A stretch of DNA of 35,493 bases from an uncultured Erysipelotrichaceae bacterium (GCA_902803375.1 CADCPN010000004.1:1-35493); one strand, 5' to 3'; counted from the stretch's first letter, positions 18,401 through 28,935 are shown. The notes: generated by a model not told the origin, from the letters alone. Program-made: numbers and translations.

Positions 18401-19118
18401 GAACCTCCATGCCTACTTTGGCGATAATTCCCTTATCTGCCGCACTGGCGGAGATGAATTCCTGGTCTTGCTGAAAAACCGCGACCTAGAGATGGCTTTG
18501 CCTTTGATCAATGCCTTCGTCAAAGCGAAGAAGACCTACTATTACCAAGGCATGGCCCATAACTTCACCGCCTCCATCGGCATCGCCACCTATCCTGATC
18601 AATCCCGCGACTTCAATCAGCTTCTTGCCTATGCCGATGCGGCCGCCTACTACGTGAAGATGCATGAGAAAGGCCAAGCCAAGGTCTATGAACCCTCGAT
18701 GGGGCGGATGAGCCGCAGCCAGCTTGCCTTCAATCTCCAAGACATCGCCGCCGGCATGCCTGGCGCCATCCTTGTCTATAAGGCCACAGGCGAGGAGGAG
18801 ATCCTCTTCGCCAACAATGAGCTCGTGAAGATGATGGACTGCGATGACCTTGAGGATTTCCTCGACTTCACCTCCCATTCCTTCAGGAACTTCGTCTATC
18901 ATGGTGATATCGATAGGGTCGAGAAGGACATCTGGCGGCAGATCCATCGCGAGAAGGGCGAGATGCTCGACTATCTCGATTACCGCATCAAGACCAAGGC
19001 TGGCAAGATCAAATACATCAAGGACGCTGGGCGTCTGGTGAACTCTCCTTTCTATGGTGAGATTTTCTATGTCTATCTCTATGAGCACGAGAAAAGCGAG
19101 ACTATAGCGGAGCGATAA
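15405..19118 (+). CDS. Cyclic-di-GMP enzyme: degenerate GGDEF, EAL, GGDEF, PAS
   Basis: Protein of 1237 residues from ATG 15405 (GAGGG 7 nt upstream); in-frame starts at 15384 and 15312 are possible. The order is: PAS-like sensor region (about 130-235); a degenerate GGDEF domain (250-395) in which SQARF (329-333) replaces the signature; an EAL phosphodiesterase (about 425-665) with E448-A-L450, DDFGSGYSSL at 568-577 and EGVET, all consistent with an active enzyme; a middle region with a PAS-like fold (700-935); a GGDEF cyclase with intact GGDEF (1015-1019); and a C-terminal PAS (about 1115-1225). No membrane segment is evident. No RxxD inhibitory site is seen before GGDEF. The two activities make and hydrolyse cyclic-di-GMP, probably switched by the PAS domains. 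It is a single-gene unit. Confidence 0.93.
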   Translation: MKEEKYEVIGRADLALLESSPFAIAAYTFKDGCIITLLVSDGLLALQAPGMSREELIFQFNHDMYRNVLAEDTPLITAKARGFALNGGKYDAIYHEALYGKDSYAVIHAYGYHLMLEDGTRIALVQYDDVTGAVDNGVKSQQSFASSIKNMLDASEVGSLIVAVDTHEVLFANRAFKKMLGITRNIDSAMPIEEFLHPEIKNYEFPFEYYLSNNGGLLVGADSSKEAFIRIYKSSFEEREVYVINASSYDERFYDALTRLPNYSYFKTRSVEMDAKYRANGTPCIVYFGLEGLSVYNNNFGFSAGDKLMKDVADSLRELFPHDLLCRLSQARFLVMCDLLTAEERALKAIEHLACVKLGGSLHSYAGLYKVEEEMKNISIAADRAKLAYYRAKEANTPTFFYIPELSKSYELTDFLAANLDKSLARGDIKVFYQPIVHTLFGTLTSFEALTRWYDADEGVISPSVFVPALERTRLIHRLDIYVVNKVAEDIRARLDAGLPVVPVSFNLSRADFQNCDIFDEVEKALQLHNVPRDLVRVEITESLLAGEDSLRLSVKRFRDAGYQVWMDDFGSGYSSLNILKDCEFDELKLDMAFLSSLNQKAKKIVCATVKMAKDIGVSIIAEGVETQEQLDFLRSIGVEKIQGFYFGRPLPLEQALANLEKNDIRFETPKEASYFDKVGEANLLSEKAVALAEVSERGISCLAYNDRFGEGLKALGRRKPMFNVPVIDDEYELYGKIEKACRRASFNKAASHMNFTENGILCLLEAEEVAAVPSRAAYRFTLTNVSGSFSERELMGVDRTLNAMYSLYQLIAKVNVSDRTFQTVYSELELSYKDSEVLKPFFMETIDSMVHPDDMARWKEFSNLANWPSLTGSNSHRSDKTYFRFLGKDSKYQWMALLLIRNGDDDDYILSAYRVEDPENIDYLSSRFASSKRYSMAESDALTGLLNRFGLDRYAKEYFREDQNDPAVILTIDLDNLKFINDLCGHAIGDSAIKTLTENLHAYFGDNSLICRTGGDEFLVLLKNRDLEMALPLINAFVKAKKTYYYQGMAHNFTASIGIATYPDQSRDFNQLLAYADAAAYYVKMHEKGQAKVYEPSMGRMSRSQLAFNLQDIAAGMPGAILVYKATGEEEILFANNELVKMMDCDDLEDFLDFTSHSFRNFVYHGDIDRVEKDIWRQIHREKGEMLDYLDYRIKTKAGKIKYIKDAGRLVNSPFYGEIFYVYLYEHEKSETIAER

Positions 19119-19176
19119 ACGTGCTGAATTCGATAGCCGAATCCTCACCTTTTCTATCACGGAAGGACTCCTGCGG

Positions 19177-19194
19177 TTTCCTAACTTTAGGAAA
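19177..19194. other. Hairpin between the cyclic-di-GMP gene and the PFK gene
   Basis: TTTCCTA (19177-19183), loop ACTT, TAGGAAA (19188-19194) is a perfect 7-bp inverted repeat. It has no T-run after it, so it is not a standard terminator; an operator or RNA leader element upstream of the PFK gene is possible. Confidence 0.4.
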
Positions 19195-19240
19195 GCGCGT
19201 CGATAAGCCCGATAATAAAGGGCGGAAAAGAGGATGAATT

Positions 19241-20434
19241 ATGAAGGGAAACATGGTCTACCTGCAGTCTGGCGGCCCCACCGCCGTCATTAACACGAGC
19301 CTTTTGGGCGCGATTATGGAAGCAAGGCTCCATACTGACGAGATCACGGGGATCTATGGCTCCCGCCATGGCATCGAGGGATTGCTTAACGATGACCTCA
19401 TCGATTTAAACGCCGAGGAGCAGGGGCAACTCGATCTCCTCACCCAGACCCCCGGCGCGATCTTGGGCACCTCCCGCACTCGTTTGCCTTCTAACATCAA
19501 CGACCCCGAATATGAGACCGTCCTCTCTACGCTGAAGCGCCATAACATCACCTATGTCTTCGTCAATGGGGGCAACGACTCGATGGACACCTGCAGCAAG
19601 CTCTCTCTCCTTTGCAAGGATAGGAGCTTGGATATCCGCGTCCTCGGCATCCCCAAGACCATTGATAATGATCTTGCCATCACCGATTTTTCCCTAGGAT
19701 TCCCAAGCGCCGCCAAAGCGGTCATCAACGAGGTACAATCCCTCTATATCGATGCCGCCAGCTTTGGCAAAGGAAAGGTCTATATTGCTGAGATCATGGG
19801 CAGGCAGGCGGGATGGCTCGCCGCCAGCTCCTCCCTTATCCCCTCCCCCTACACCCCGGACCTCATTTTGCTGCCAGAGGCTAAGCTAGATGTGGAGCAG
19901 ATTATGGCGAAGATCAAGGATACCTATGAGAAAAAGCACGTTTGCATGGTCGTCGTCAGCGAAGGCGTCATCTTCGACCGCGACTTGAGCGCTACCCACG
20001 TCGACGCGTTTGGCCATCCTGAGCTAGAAGGCGTCTCCCGCCATCTCCTATATAGGCTAAAGAAGCTAGGCTACCCCTGCCGCGACATCGTTTTCTCCAT
20101 CCCCCACCGCTGCGAACCGAGCTACCTGTCTAAGTTCGACCTAGACATGGCCTCGAAAGCGGGGCGCTTTGCCGTAGTTGAGGCAATAAAAGGCGAATCG
20201 GGCAAGATGGTCGCCATCAAAAGGGAAGAGAACCATTTCTCCTATTTCCTCGCTGATGTTAGCAAGATCGCCAACGTCGATAAGAACTTCCCCGCCTCAT
20301 GGATCAATCCTGACTATTCCGTCTGCGGAGAGTATAAAGATTACCTAAAGCCCCTCATCGAAGGGGAGCCAACGTTGCGTTATCAAGGCGGAATCCTCTT
20401 GCATACAACTCTGAAAAATAAGAGAGTTAAATAA
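19241..20434 (+). CDS. Pyrophosphate-dependent 6-phosphofructokinase
   Basis: Protein of 397 residues of the PfkA superfamily. Two positions separate PPi- from ATP-using enzymes, and both have the PPi form: GGNDS (110-114, Asp where ATP enzymes have Gly) and PKTIDND (138-144, Lys where ATP enzymes have Gly). MGR (186-188) is the fructose-6-phosphate-binding motif, and YIAEIMGRQAGWLA is typical. It interconverts fructose-6-phosphate and fructose-1,6-bisphosphate using PPi, reversibly, in the cytoplasm, and would save ATP in glycolysis. The length fits the roughly 400-residue PPi-PFK group. A GAGGA sequence about 8 nt before ATG 19241 serves as ribosome binding site. Biochemical proof of the phosphoryl donor is absent. 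Confidence 0.92.
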   Translation: MKGNMVYLQSGGPTAVINTSLLGAIMEARLHTDEITGIYGSRHGIEGLLNDDLIDLNAEEQGQLDLLTQTPGAILGTSRTRLPSNINDPEYETVLSTLKRHNITYVFVNGGNDSMDTCSKLSLLCKDRSLDIRVLGIPKTIDNDLAITDFSLGFPSAAKAVINEVQSLYIDAASFGKGKVYIAEIMGRQAGWLAASSSLIPSPYTPDLILLPEAKLDVEQIMAKIKDTYEKKHVCMVVVSEGVIFDRDLSATHVDAFGHPELEGVSRHLLYRLKKLGYPCRDIVFSIPHRCEPSYLSKFDLDMASKAGRFAVVEAIKGESGKMVAIKREENHFSYFLADVSKIANVDKNFPASWINPDYSVCGEYKDYLKPLIEGEPTLRYQGGILLHTTLKNKRVK

Positions 20435-20503
20435 GAAAATAACAACTTACCGAAAGACGTAGATTCCTACAGAAGTAATTAATACTGCTGTATAGATTTG
20501 TGC

Positions 20504-20554
20504 ACCTAAGTATGGTTATTTAGGTTTGCAAAGGAGTTGTGTAAGTCTTATGAT
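20504..20554 (+). promoter_or_regulatory. Promoter of the ATP synthase operon with adjacent inverted repeat
   Basis: TTGCAA (20526-20531), exactly 17 bp, TATGAT (20549-20554) give a good sigma-A-type promoter. Immediately upstream, ACCTAA (20504-20509) and TTAGGT (20520-20525) form an inverted repeat with a 10-nt loop that abuts the -35; it could be an operator. The TATGAT includes the ATG at 20550, so that codon is not the translation start. Confidence 0.65.
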
Positions 20555-20594
20555 AGTCGCGTTTGCCTATTACATATGTAATAAGGGCAGCGAC

Positions 20595-21077
20595 GTGAAA
20601 AGAAACTCTATGAGCAAATTGTCTACTTGGTATATCTCCGCAAGCGAAACGAAGAGAAACGTCTTCGTACTTTGCTGCGTCGCCATCGTTGGCTTTGCAT
20701 CTTTATGCCTCTTCTTCCTCCTTGGCAACCCTGGCCTTCCCCTAGGTTGGCTATTGGGAAGCCTTGTCGGCATGCTCTGCTATTTATCCAACGTCTTCGG
20801 CGCGAAGAACCTCACAGGTGATGCCGCCAATCCCAAAGGGAAAGGGGTTGCCATCACCGTCGGACTATTCTTCCTCCGTTTTGCCTTGATAATCGGCGCC
20901 CTCGTCCTCTCGGCGATGTGCACCTTCAAATGGAAGAACTCCATGCTCTCCATCTGGAGTGTTGGGGCCGGATATTTCCCCATGGTTATCGTGCTCGCCA
21001 TCGGAGCCATCGCCTCCGATCGGCGTTATAAGAAACTAGAGGAAGAAGCAAAAGAGAATCAGGAGGAAGGCAAATAA
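20595..21077 (+). CDS. AtpI-like membrane protein of the ATP synthase operon
   Basis: Protein of 160 residues from GTG 20595 (AAGGG 7 nt upstream); ATG 20610 is an alternative start, and earlier in-frame starts overlap the promoter. Four hydrophobic segments (about 18-40, 44-62, 85-110, 118-140) and a charged, coiled C-terminus match the topology of AtpI, the small protein often encoded first in atp operons, thought to help c-ring assembly or Mg2+ handling. GWLLGSLVGMLCYLSN is similar in style to AtpI. Similarity is weak, so the family is assigned mainly from size, topology and position. Its stop overlaps the atpB start by 1 nt. Confidence 0.7.
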   Translation: MKRNSMSKLSTWYISASETKRNVFVLCCVAIVGFASLCLFFLLGNPGLPLGWLLGSLVGMLCYLSNVFGAKNLTGDAANPKGKGVAITVGLFFLRFALIIGALVLSAMCTFKWKNSMLSIWSVGAGYFPMVIVLAIGAIASDRRYKKLEEEAKENQEEGK

Positions 21078-21886
21078 TGGATTTCCTTACCTTTGACGGC
21101 GCCCTCGACAAAGTCGTCGACGCCTTCAAAAACGGCTGGTCCACCTTTGAGCTTACCGGACCCGTCATCGTTTCCTTGCTCATCATGGGGATCGTGGCGC
21201 TGCTGTCCATTTATGTCGGCATCCGCGCATCCTTCCAGGACCCGCTAAAAAGGCCGAAGGGCCTTCTTAACCTCGCCGAGATGTTCGTTTCCTGGGTCGA
21301 TAACTGGGTCGTTGAGAACATGGGCGTGAAGCCAGGCACCAATTGGGGCGGCTACTTCACTGCGCTATTCTCGTATCTGTTCCTCTCCTTCATCTGGAGC
21401 ATCACCGGCATGAGAAGCGTCATCGACTACCTTCTCGTCCCCTTCACCCTTTCCTGCATCATGTTCATGATCATTCAGATCGTGGCCTTGAAGCATCAGA
21501 AATTCGCCTATTTCCACCGTTACATCGAGCCAGTCTTCTTCTGGCTTCCGATCAACCTCATCACGATGTGGGCGCCGATCATCTCGACCTCGCTTCGTAT
21601 GTTTGGCAACGCCCTCGCCGGCTCTGTCATCCTCGCCCTCATCGACTGGGCGCTGCAGAGCCTCTCGGCCCAGCTCTTCGCCTTCATGGGAGAGTGGGGC
21701 CGCATCTGGTTGAGCCCGATCCCCCTTGCGATCCTCAACCTTTACTTCGGCTTATTCTCCGGGTTCGTGCAGACCCTCGTATTCGCCTCGCTTAACGCGG
21801 TTTGGATCGGAGCGGAAATCCCCTCCGAGGAACCGATGGGCGTGACGGAGCAGGTCATTCGTCCCGAAGCCAATAAGGCCCAATAA
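21077..21886 (+). CDS. atpB: F-type ATP synthase subunit a
   Basis: Protein of 269 residues with five or six membrane segments. The SLRMFGNALAG segment holds the essential arginine (R174, equivalent to E. coli aArg210) that faces the c-ring. GMRSVIDYLLVPF (111-123) is a typical subunit-a motif. It forms the ion half-channels in the membrane-embedded Fo part. The start overlaps the upstream stop (TAATG), and AGGAGG lies 10 nt ahead. Subunit a contributes to ion selectivity together with subunit c. Confidence 0.97.
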   Translation: MDFLTFDGALDKVVDAFKNGWSTFELTGPVIVSLLIMGIVALLSIYVGIRASFQDPLKRPKGLLNLAEMFVSWVDNWVVENMGVKPGTNWGGYFTALFSYLFLSFIWSITGMRSVIDYLLVPFTLSCIMFMIIQIVALKHQKFAYFHRYIEPVFFWLPINLITMWAPIISTSLRMFGNALAGSVILALIDWALQSLSAQLFAFMGEWGRIWLSPIPLAILNLYFGLFSGFVQTLVFASLNAVWIGAEIPSEEPMGVTEQVIRPEANKAQ

Positions 21887-21918
21887 AAACCATATAAAGA
21901 GAACTTAGGAGGTTAATT

Positions 21919-22194
21919 ATGGGATTCTTCAATATGTTGGCGACCATCATGCCGGTCTTCGCCGATGCCAGCCAGACTGGCCTAATCGCAATCGGCGCTG
22001 CCATTGCCGTTTGCTGCGGCACTTTCTCCGCTGTCGGCGAAGCTCTTGTCTGCTGCCACGCCATCGACGGCATGGTCCGCAACCCGGAACAGGCTGGCAA
22101 ACTTCGCTCCACGATGATTCTTGCCGTCGCTCTTTGCGAATCGACCGCAATCTACGCATTCGTCACCGCCATCCTTATCTTGTTCACCCTTTAA
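21919..22194 (+). CDS. atpE: F-type ATP synthase subunit c, two-carboxylate type
   Basis: Protein of 91 residues forming the membrane rotor; two helices joined by the RNPE loop (54-57). The second helix has E74-S75-T76, the arrangement found in Na+-binding c subunits. Aligned by hand to the Ilyobacter tartaricus c subunit, the first-helix Na+ ligand Gln32 is E41 here, giving a two-carboxylate site as described for Fusobacterium nucleatum. The usual GxGxGxG packing motif of helix 1 is eroded (GAAIAVCCGTFSAVG) and there are two CC pairs, so ring size may be unusual. AGGAGG lies 8 nt before the ATG, the strongest ribosome binding site of the operon, consistent with the high copy number of c. Confidence 0.96.
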   Translation: MGFFNMLATIMPVFADASQTGLIAIGAAIAVCCGTFSAVGEALVCCHAIDGMVRNPEQAGKLRSTMILAVALCESTAIYAFVTAILILFTL

Positions 22195-22214
22195 TCTGAA
22201 AGACAGCAACCACT

Positions 22215-22790
22215 ATGCTCGATACGATTCTATTCACAACTAGAATCCTTGCAGCGAGCGGAGAGGACGCCATCAGTAAGGATGATCTCATCTCGAAGAT
22301 CTTCCCGACCCATCCTTGGGACCTCGTCGTCCAGCTCATCGCTTTCCTTTTGCTAATCGCCATCGTCACCTTCCTCGGCTACAAACCGGTGAAGAAGCTT
22401 CTTAAGAAGCGCGCCGACTACGTGCAAGGACAGATCGCGGAAGCGCAGGAGAAGAACAAGGCCGCCGAATTGGCCGCCTCCAAAAAGGAAGAGACCATCG
22501 CTGAAGGTCGCCTAGAAGCCGAGCGCATCGTCAATAACGCCAAAAAGACCGCCGAGGAGTCCGCCAAATCCATCCGCGCGGAAGCCGAGGCCGATGCCGA
22601 GGCTAGACGCGCCAGGGCCGACAAGGAGATCGAAGAGGCCAAAGAGGCATCGCTAGAAGAGGTCAAAGCCTCGATCGTCGATGTCGCCCTCAGCGCCTCC
22701 AGCGCTTTGCTAGGGCGCGAAGTCGACTCCGAAGACAATCGAAAGCTCGTCTCCTCTTTTGTCGACAACTTGAAGGAAGAAGGTAAGTAA
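22215..22790 (+). CDS. atpF: F-type ATP synthase subunit b
   Basis: Protein of 191 residues: an N-terminal extension, one membrane helix (about 36-55, VVQLIAFLLLIAIVTFLGY) and a long charged coiled coil rich in alanine, glutamate and lysine, ending in a hydrophobic SSALLGREVDSEDNRKLVSSF tail that contacts delta. It is the peripheral stalk (stator). No clear Shine-Dalgarno precedes ATG 22215, so it may depend on translation from atpE, 20 nt upstream. Confidence 0.94.
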   Translation: MLDTILFTTRILAASGEDAISKDDLISKIFPTHPWDLVVQLIAFLLLIAIVTFLGYKPVKKLLKKRADYVQGQIAEAQEKNKAAELAASKKEETIAEGRLEAERIVNNAKKTAEESAKSIRAEAEADAEARRARADKEIEEAKEASLEEVKASIVDVALSASSALLGREVDSEDNRKLVSSFVDNLKEEGK

Positions 22791-22792
22791 TC

Positions 22793-23335
22793 ATGGATGA
22801 GGTCACCTCTAACTATGCTTCCGCGCTCTTCTCCCTTTCGCAGGCGTCGCTGCATCGCAAATATCTAGAAGCCCTTGAAGGGTTCAATAAGCTCCTTGTG
22901 GAAGAGCCTACTTTCTATGCGGTCCTACGTTCCTATAACGTCAGCAAAAAGGAGAAGGAAGAGCTCATCGACCAAGCAAGCAGAGGCTATGGCCTACCCG
23001 CCCTTACCAACTTCATCAAAGTCGTGTCTTCCCATCACCGCATCTCCTCCTTCGAGAAGATCGTGAAGGCTTACGCAAGCCTCCTAAATGAGGAAGAAGG
23101 GGTCAAGGAAGGCGTTGCCTATTCCGCGGAGAAGCTATCGAAAGAGCAGCTCTCCAGCATTGAGGAGGCTTTGGAAAAGAAGCTCTCATGCAAGGTAAAA
23201 CTGACTAACCGCGTCGAAGAGACCCTCCTTGGGGGCGTCAAGGTCGCCATCGACGGCAAAGTCTATGATGGCAGTTTGCGCAACAAGCTGCTTGAACTAC
23301 AGAAAACACTGAAACGTGGAGGTAAATCGCTATGA
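22793..23335 (+). CDS. atpH: F-type ATP synthase subunit delta
   Basis: Protein of 180 residues. The N-terminal six-helix part (1-105) and the C-terminal [31 protein letters not shown] segment, with the G-G-(V/I) and D-x-S-(L/I) pattern, are typical of OSCP/delta. It joins the b stalk to the top of F1. GAAGG in GAAGGTAAGTAATC precedes the ATG, 2 nt after the atpF stop. Its stop overlaps the atpA start by 4 nt (ATGA). Confidence 0.95.
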   Translation: MDEVTSNYASALFSLSQASLHRKYLEALEGFNKLLVEEPTFYAVLRSYNVSKKEKEELIDQASRGYGLPALTNFIKVVSSHHRISSFEKIVKAYASLLNEEEGVKEGVAYSAEKLSKEQLSSIEEALEKKLSCKVKLTNRVEETLLGGVKVAIDGKVYDGSLRNKLLELQKTLKRGGKSL

Positions 23336-24843
23336 AGATCGATTCCAGCGAAATCACTTCCCTTCTAAAGGCCCAGATCAAGGGCTATGAAGGAAAGCTA
23401 GAGACCGACGATGTCGGCACCGTCATCTCCGTCGGAGACGGCATCGCCCTTTGCTATGGCCTCGATAAGGCGATGCTAGGCGAATTGCTGCTCTTCCCCC
23501 ATGACGTTTATGGCATGGTCATGAACCTCGACGCCGAGGATGTCGGCGCCGTACTTCTTGGCGATGATAGGGAGATCATGGAAGGCGACACCGTCAAACG
23601 CACCCATAAGGTCGTTGAGGTTCCCGTCGGAGACGGACTCCTTGGCCGCGTCGTCAATGCCTTGGGCCAGCCCATCGATAATTCCAATCCCATCCCCTAT
23701 ACCAAGACCCGCCCGATCGAGCGCATCGCCCCGGGCGTCATGACCCGTAAGAGCGTCGATACCCCGCTTGAGACCGGCATTAAGGCCATCGATGCCATGA
23801 TTCCTATCGGACGCGGCCAGCGTGAGCTCATCATCGGCGACCGCCAGACCGGCAAGACCGCCATCGCCCTCGACACCATCATCAACCAGAAGGGCAAGAA
23901 CGTGAAATGCGTCTACGTCGCCATCGGCCAGAAGAACTCTTCCGTCGCTAGTCTGGTCGAGAAGCTAAAGACCCTTGGCTGCATGGATTACTGCACCGTG
24001 GTCGCCGCCACCGCTTCCGAGTCCGCCCCGCTTCAATACATCGCTCCCTTCGCCGGCATGGCGATGGCGGAGGAGTGGATGGAGCAGGGACAGGATGTCC
24101 TCATCGTCTTCGATGACCTCTCCAAGCACGCCGTCGCCTACCGCACCCTCTCCCTCCTTTTGAAGAGAGCCCCGGGTCGCGAAGCCTATCCTGGCGATAT
24201 TTTCTATCTCCATTCCCGCCTTCTTGAGCGCGCTTGCCGCTTGGCCCCGGAATATGGAGGAGGCTCCATCACCGCCCTCCCGATCATCGAGACCCAGGCC
24301 GGTGACATCTCCGCCTACATCCCGACCAACGTCATCTCCATCACCGATGGCCAAATCTTCTTGGTCGTCGATTACTTCAATGAGGGCCAGCGCCCTGCTA
24401 TCGATTCTGGCTTCTCCGTCTCCCGCGTCGGCGGCGCCGCCCAGACCAAAGCGATGAAATCCGTCGCCAAATCCCTAAAAATTGAGCTCGCCTCCTATCG
24501 CGAAATGCTAAGCTTCTCGCAGTTTGGCAGCGACCTAGACCCCGCCACCAAGAAGATCCTTTCTCACGGCGCCGTCTTAATGGAGACCCTCAAGCAGAAG
24601 CAATATAGCCCCTATCCGCTTTGGAAGCAGGTCCTTGAGCTCTATGCCGTCAAGAACAGGTATCTCGACGACCTAGAGAAGAAGGAAGTTCTCCCCTTCC
24701 TGGCTGGATTAGACGAATACTTCGCCGCCAACTATAAGGAAGCCATCGATACCCTAATGGAGAAGAAGGCCTTCGACGATGCGCTGACCGCCACCTTCGA
24801 AAAGGGCGTTTCCGAATACAAAAATAGCAGAAAGAAGCAGTAA
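23332..24843 (+). CDS. atpA: F-type ATP synthase subunit alpha
   Basis: Protein of 503 residues, the usual length. The P-loop GDRQTGKT (169-176) binds non-catalytic nucleotide, and the beta-barrel, nucleotide-binding and helical domains are in the standard order. The arginine finger lies within the [10 protein letters not shown] signature. It alternates with beta in the F1 hexamer. GGAGG precedes the ATG, which overlaps atpH by 4 nt. Confidence 0.98.
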   Translation: MKIDSSEITSLLKAQIKGYEGKLETDDVGTVISVGDGIALCYGLDKAMLGELLLFPHDVYGMVMNLDAEDVGAVLLGDDREIMEGDTVKRTHKVVEVPVGDGLLGRVVNALGQPIDNSNPIPYTKTRPIERIAPGVMTRKSVDTPLETGIKAIDAMIPIGRGQRELIIGDRQTGKTAIALDTIINQKGKNVKCVYVAIGQKNSSVASLVEKLKTLGCMDYCTVVAATASESAPLQYIAPFAGMAMAEEWMEQGQDVLIVFDDLSKHAVAYRTLSLLLKRAPGREAYPGDIFYLHSRLLERACRLAPEYGGGSITALPIIETQAGDISAYIPTNVISITDGQIFLVVDYFNEGQRPAIDSGFSVSRVGGAAQTKAMKSVAKSLKIELASYREMLSFSQFGSDLDPATKKILSHGAVLMETLKQKQYSPYPLWKQVLELYAVKNRYLDDLEKKEVLPFLAGLDEYFAANYKEAIDTLMEKKAFDDALTATFEKGVSEYKNSRKKQ

Positions 24844-24845
24844 GC

Positions 24846-27567
<2,722 letters not shown>

Positions 27568-27570
27568 CGT

Positions 27571-28791
27571 ATGAATTTTATCTTCGTATCTCCGAACTTC
27601 CCCGTCCGTTACTTCAAATGGGCGGAAGCTCTGAAAGATCATGGCGTCAACGTGTTGGGAATCGGCGATTCCCCATACTTCGATGTCCATCCTAGGCTTA
27701 AGGCGGCTTTGACGGAATATTTCTTCGTCGCCGATATGTCCAATTTCGAGGATATGAAGAAGGCCGTCGCCTATTTCCAGTCCAAATACGGCAAGATCGA
27801 TTTCATCGAATCCGACAATGAGTGGTGGCTGGATATGGATGCGAAGCTGCGCAAGGAGTTCAACATCGACACCGGCTTCTTCCCAGAGCAGATGGAGGCC
27901 ATCAAGGCCAAGTCCGCGATGAAGAAGTACTTCGAATCCGCCGGGTGCAAGACGATGCGCTATGTCCTCGTCAAGGGACCAGAAGACCTAGATAAGGCCA
28001 AAGAGCTCGCCTCCAGGGTCGGCTATCCTCTCTTCACCAAGCCTAACGTCGGCGTCGGCGCGGCCGATTCCTTCCCTTTGAAGGATGAAGCTGCCCTAGA
28101 AGAGTTCCTCTCCCGAAAGCTTCCCGTCACCTATATCATCGAAGAGTACGTCGAAGGATACATCGTCTCCTTCGATGGCGTCTGCAACCTTGAATCCGAC
28201 GTCGTCTTCTGCACGACCGACCATTTCCCTAAGCCGGTTGCCCAGGTGGTCAATGGCCTTGAGGATGAAGGATATTACAATGTCCCGTTCAGCCTGCCGA
28301 TGAACGACATCGATTCCTTCGCCTTCGAGCAGGTTGGCAGAAAGGTCGTCAAGGCCTTCGGCATCAAGAAGAGGTTCTTCCATATCGAGTTCTTCGTCCT
28401 CTCTAAGGATAAGGAAGGACTTGGGAAGAAGGGCGAATTCGTCGGGCTGGAATGCAATATGCGTCCGGCTGGCGGCTACACCCCTGACCTCATCAACTAC
28501 GCCAATAGCCTCTCTTGCTATGAGCTTTACGCGGATATCATCTGCTACAACGAGAACCGCCAGAAGCTCGATGGAGAGAAGTTCTATGCCTGGAGCTCCT
28601 CTAGGCGCCTCAATCTCCGCTACGCCCATAGCGAAGATGAGATCTTAGAGAAGTATAAAGACGCCATGTGCATGCATGGCCGCTACCCCGCCCATATGGC
28701 TGACGCCATGGGCGACCTCTACTATTATGCCCGTTTCAAAACCTACGAAGAAGGCGTTGCCTTCGACGAGTACGTCCGCGAAAAGAAGTAG
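27571..28791 (+). CDS. ATP-grasp carboxylate-amine ligase-like protein
   Basis: Protein of 406 residues with an ATP-grasp fold. An N-terminal pre-ATP-grasp domain (MNFIFVSPNFPVRYFKWAEAL, residues 1-110) is followed by the ATP-binding lobes: KSAMKKYFESAG (112-123), YPLFTKPNVGVGAADS (about 150-165, the lysine and flexible loop), YIIEEYVEGYIVSFDGV, and the metal-binding FHIEFFV...GLECNMRPAGGYTPDL segment. Such enzymes join a carboxylate to an amine or thiol through an acyl-phosphate. The substrate cannot be told from the sequence. It lies 3 nt after atpC without its own promoter and before the terminator at 28807, so it is the last gene of the ATP synthase operon. Confidence 0.85.
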   Translation: MNFIFVSPNFPVRYFKWAEALKDHGVNVLGIGDSPYFDVHPRLKAALTEYFFVADMSNFEDMKKAVAYFQSKYGKIDFIESDNEWWLDMDAKLRKEFNIDTGFFPEQMEAIKAKSAMKKYFESAGCKTMRYVLVKGPEDLDKAKELASRVGYPLFTKPNVGVGAADSFPLKDEAALEEFLSRKLPVTYIIEEYVEGYIVSFDGVCNLESDVVFCTTDHFPKPVAQVVNGLEDEGYYNVPFSLPMNDIDSFAFEQVGRKVVKAFGIKKRFFHIEFFVLSKDKEGLGKKGEFVGLECNMRPAGGYTPDLINYANSLSCYELYADIICYNENRQKLDGEKFYAWSSSRRLNLRYAHSEDEILEKYKDAMCMHGRYPAHMADAMGDLYYYARFKTYEEGVAFDEYVREKK

Positions 28792-28806
28792 GGAAACAGT
28801 AAGGAT

Positions 28807-28837
28807 AACGCGCGCTGAACCGACGCGCGTTTTCTTT
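28807..28837 (+). terminator. Terminator of the ATP synthase operon
   Basis: AACGCGCG (28807-28814) pairs perfectly with CGCGCGTT (28824-28831) around a 9-nt loop, with a TTTTCTTT tail. It begins 15 nt after the ATP-grasp stop. Confidence 0.9.
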
Positions 28838-28874
28838 ATGAGCAATGTAAGGGAGCCTAGAATGAAGTTTTAGC

Positions 28875-28884
28875 GGGGGGGGGG
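28875..28884. repeat. G10 homopolymer
   Basis: Ten consecutive G lie between the convergent ends of the ATP-grasp gene and the leftward lipoprotein gene. Tracts of this length slip during replication, but this one is not in a gene or a promoter. Confidence 0.75.
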
Positions 28885-28935
28885 AGCTTAATTCTCTCGT
28901 TATATTGTCCAGCGGAATAGCTAGGCGCTAAAGCG

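Noticed and set aside
18486-19160. A 224-codon leftward open frame opposite the cyclic-di-GMP gene
   Set aside because: It is antisense to the GGDEF and PAS domains, which are clearly real; low-complexity I/D/G/E composition is typical of a shadow frame.
19124-19160. Hairpin ATTCG...CGAAT after the cyclic-di-GMP gene as a terminator
   Set aside because: The stem is only 5 bp and the following sequence is CCTCACCTTTTC rather than a clean T-run.
20526-20594. Upstream starts TTG 20526 and ATG 20550 for the AtpI-like protein
   Set aside because: They coincide with the -35 and -10 hexamers of a well-spaced promoter, so the mRNA would begin after them; a GTG with its own AAGGG lies at 20595.
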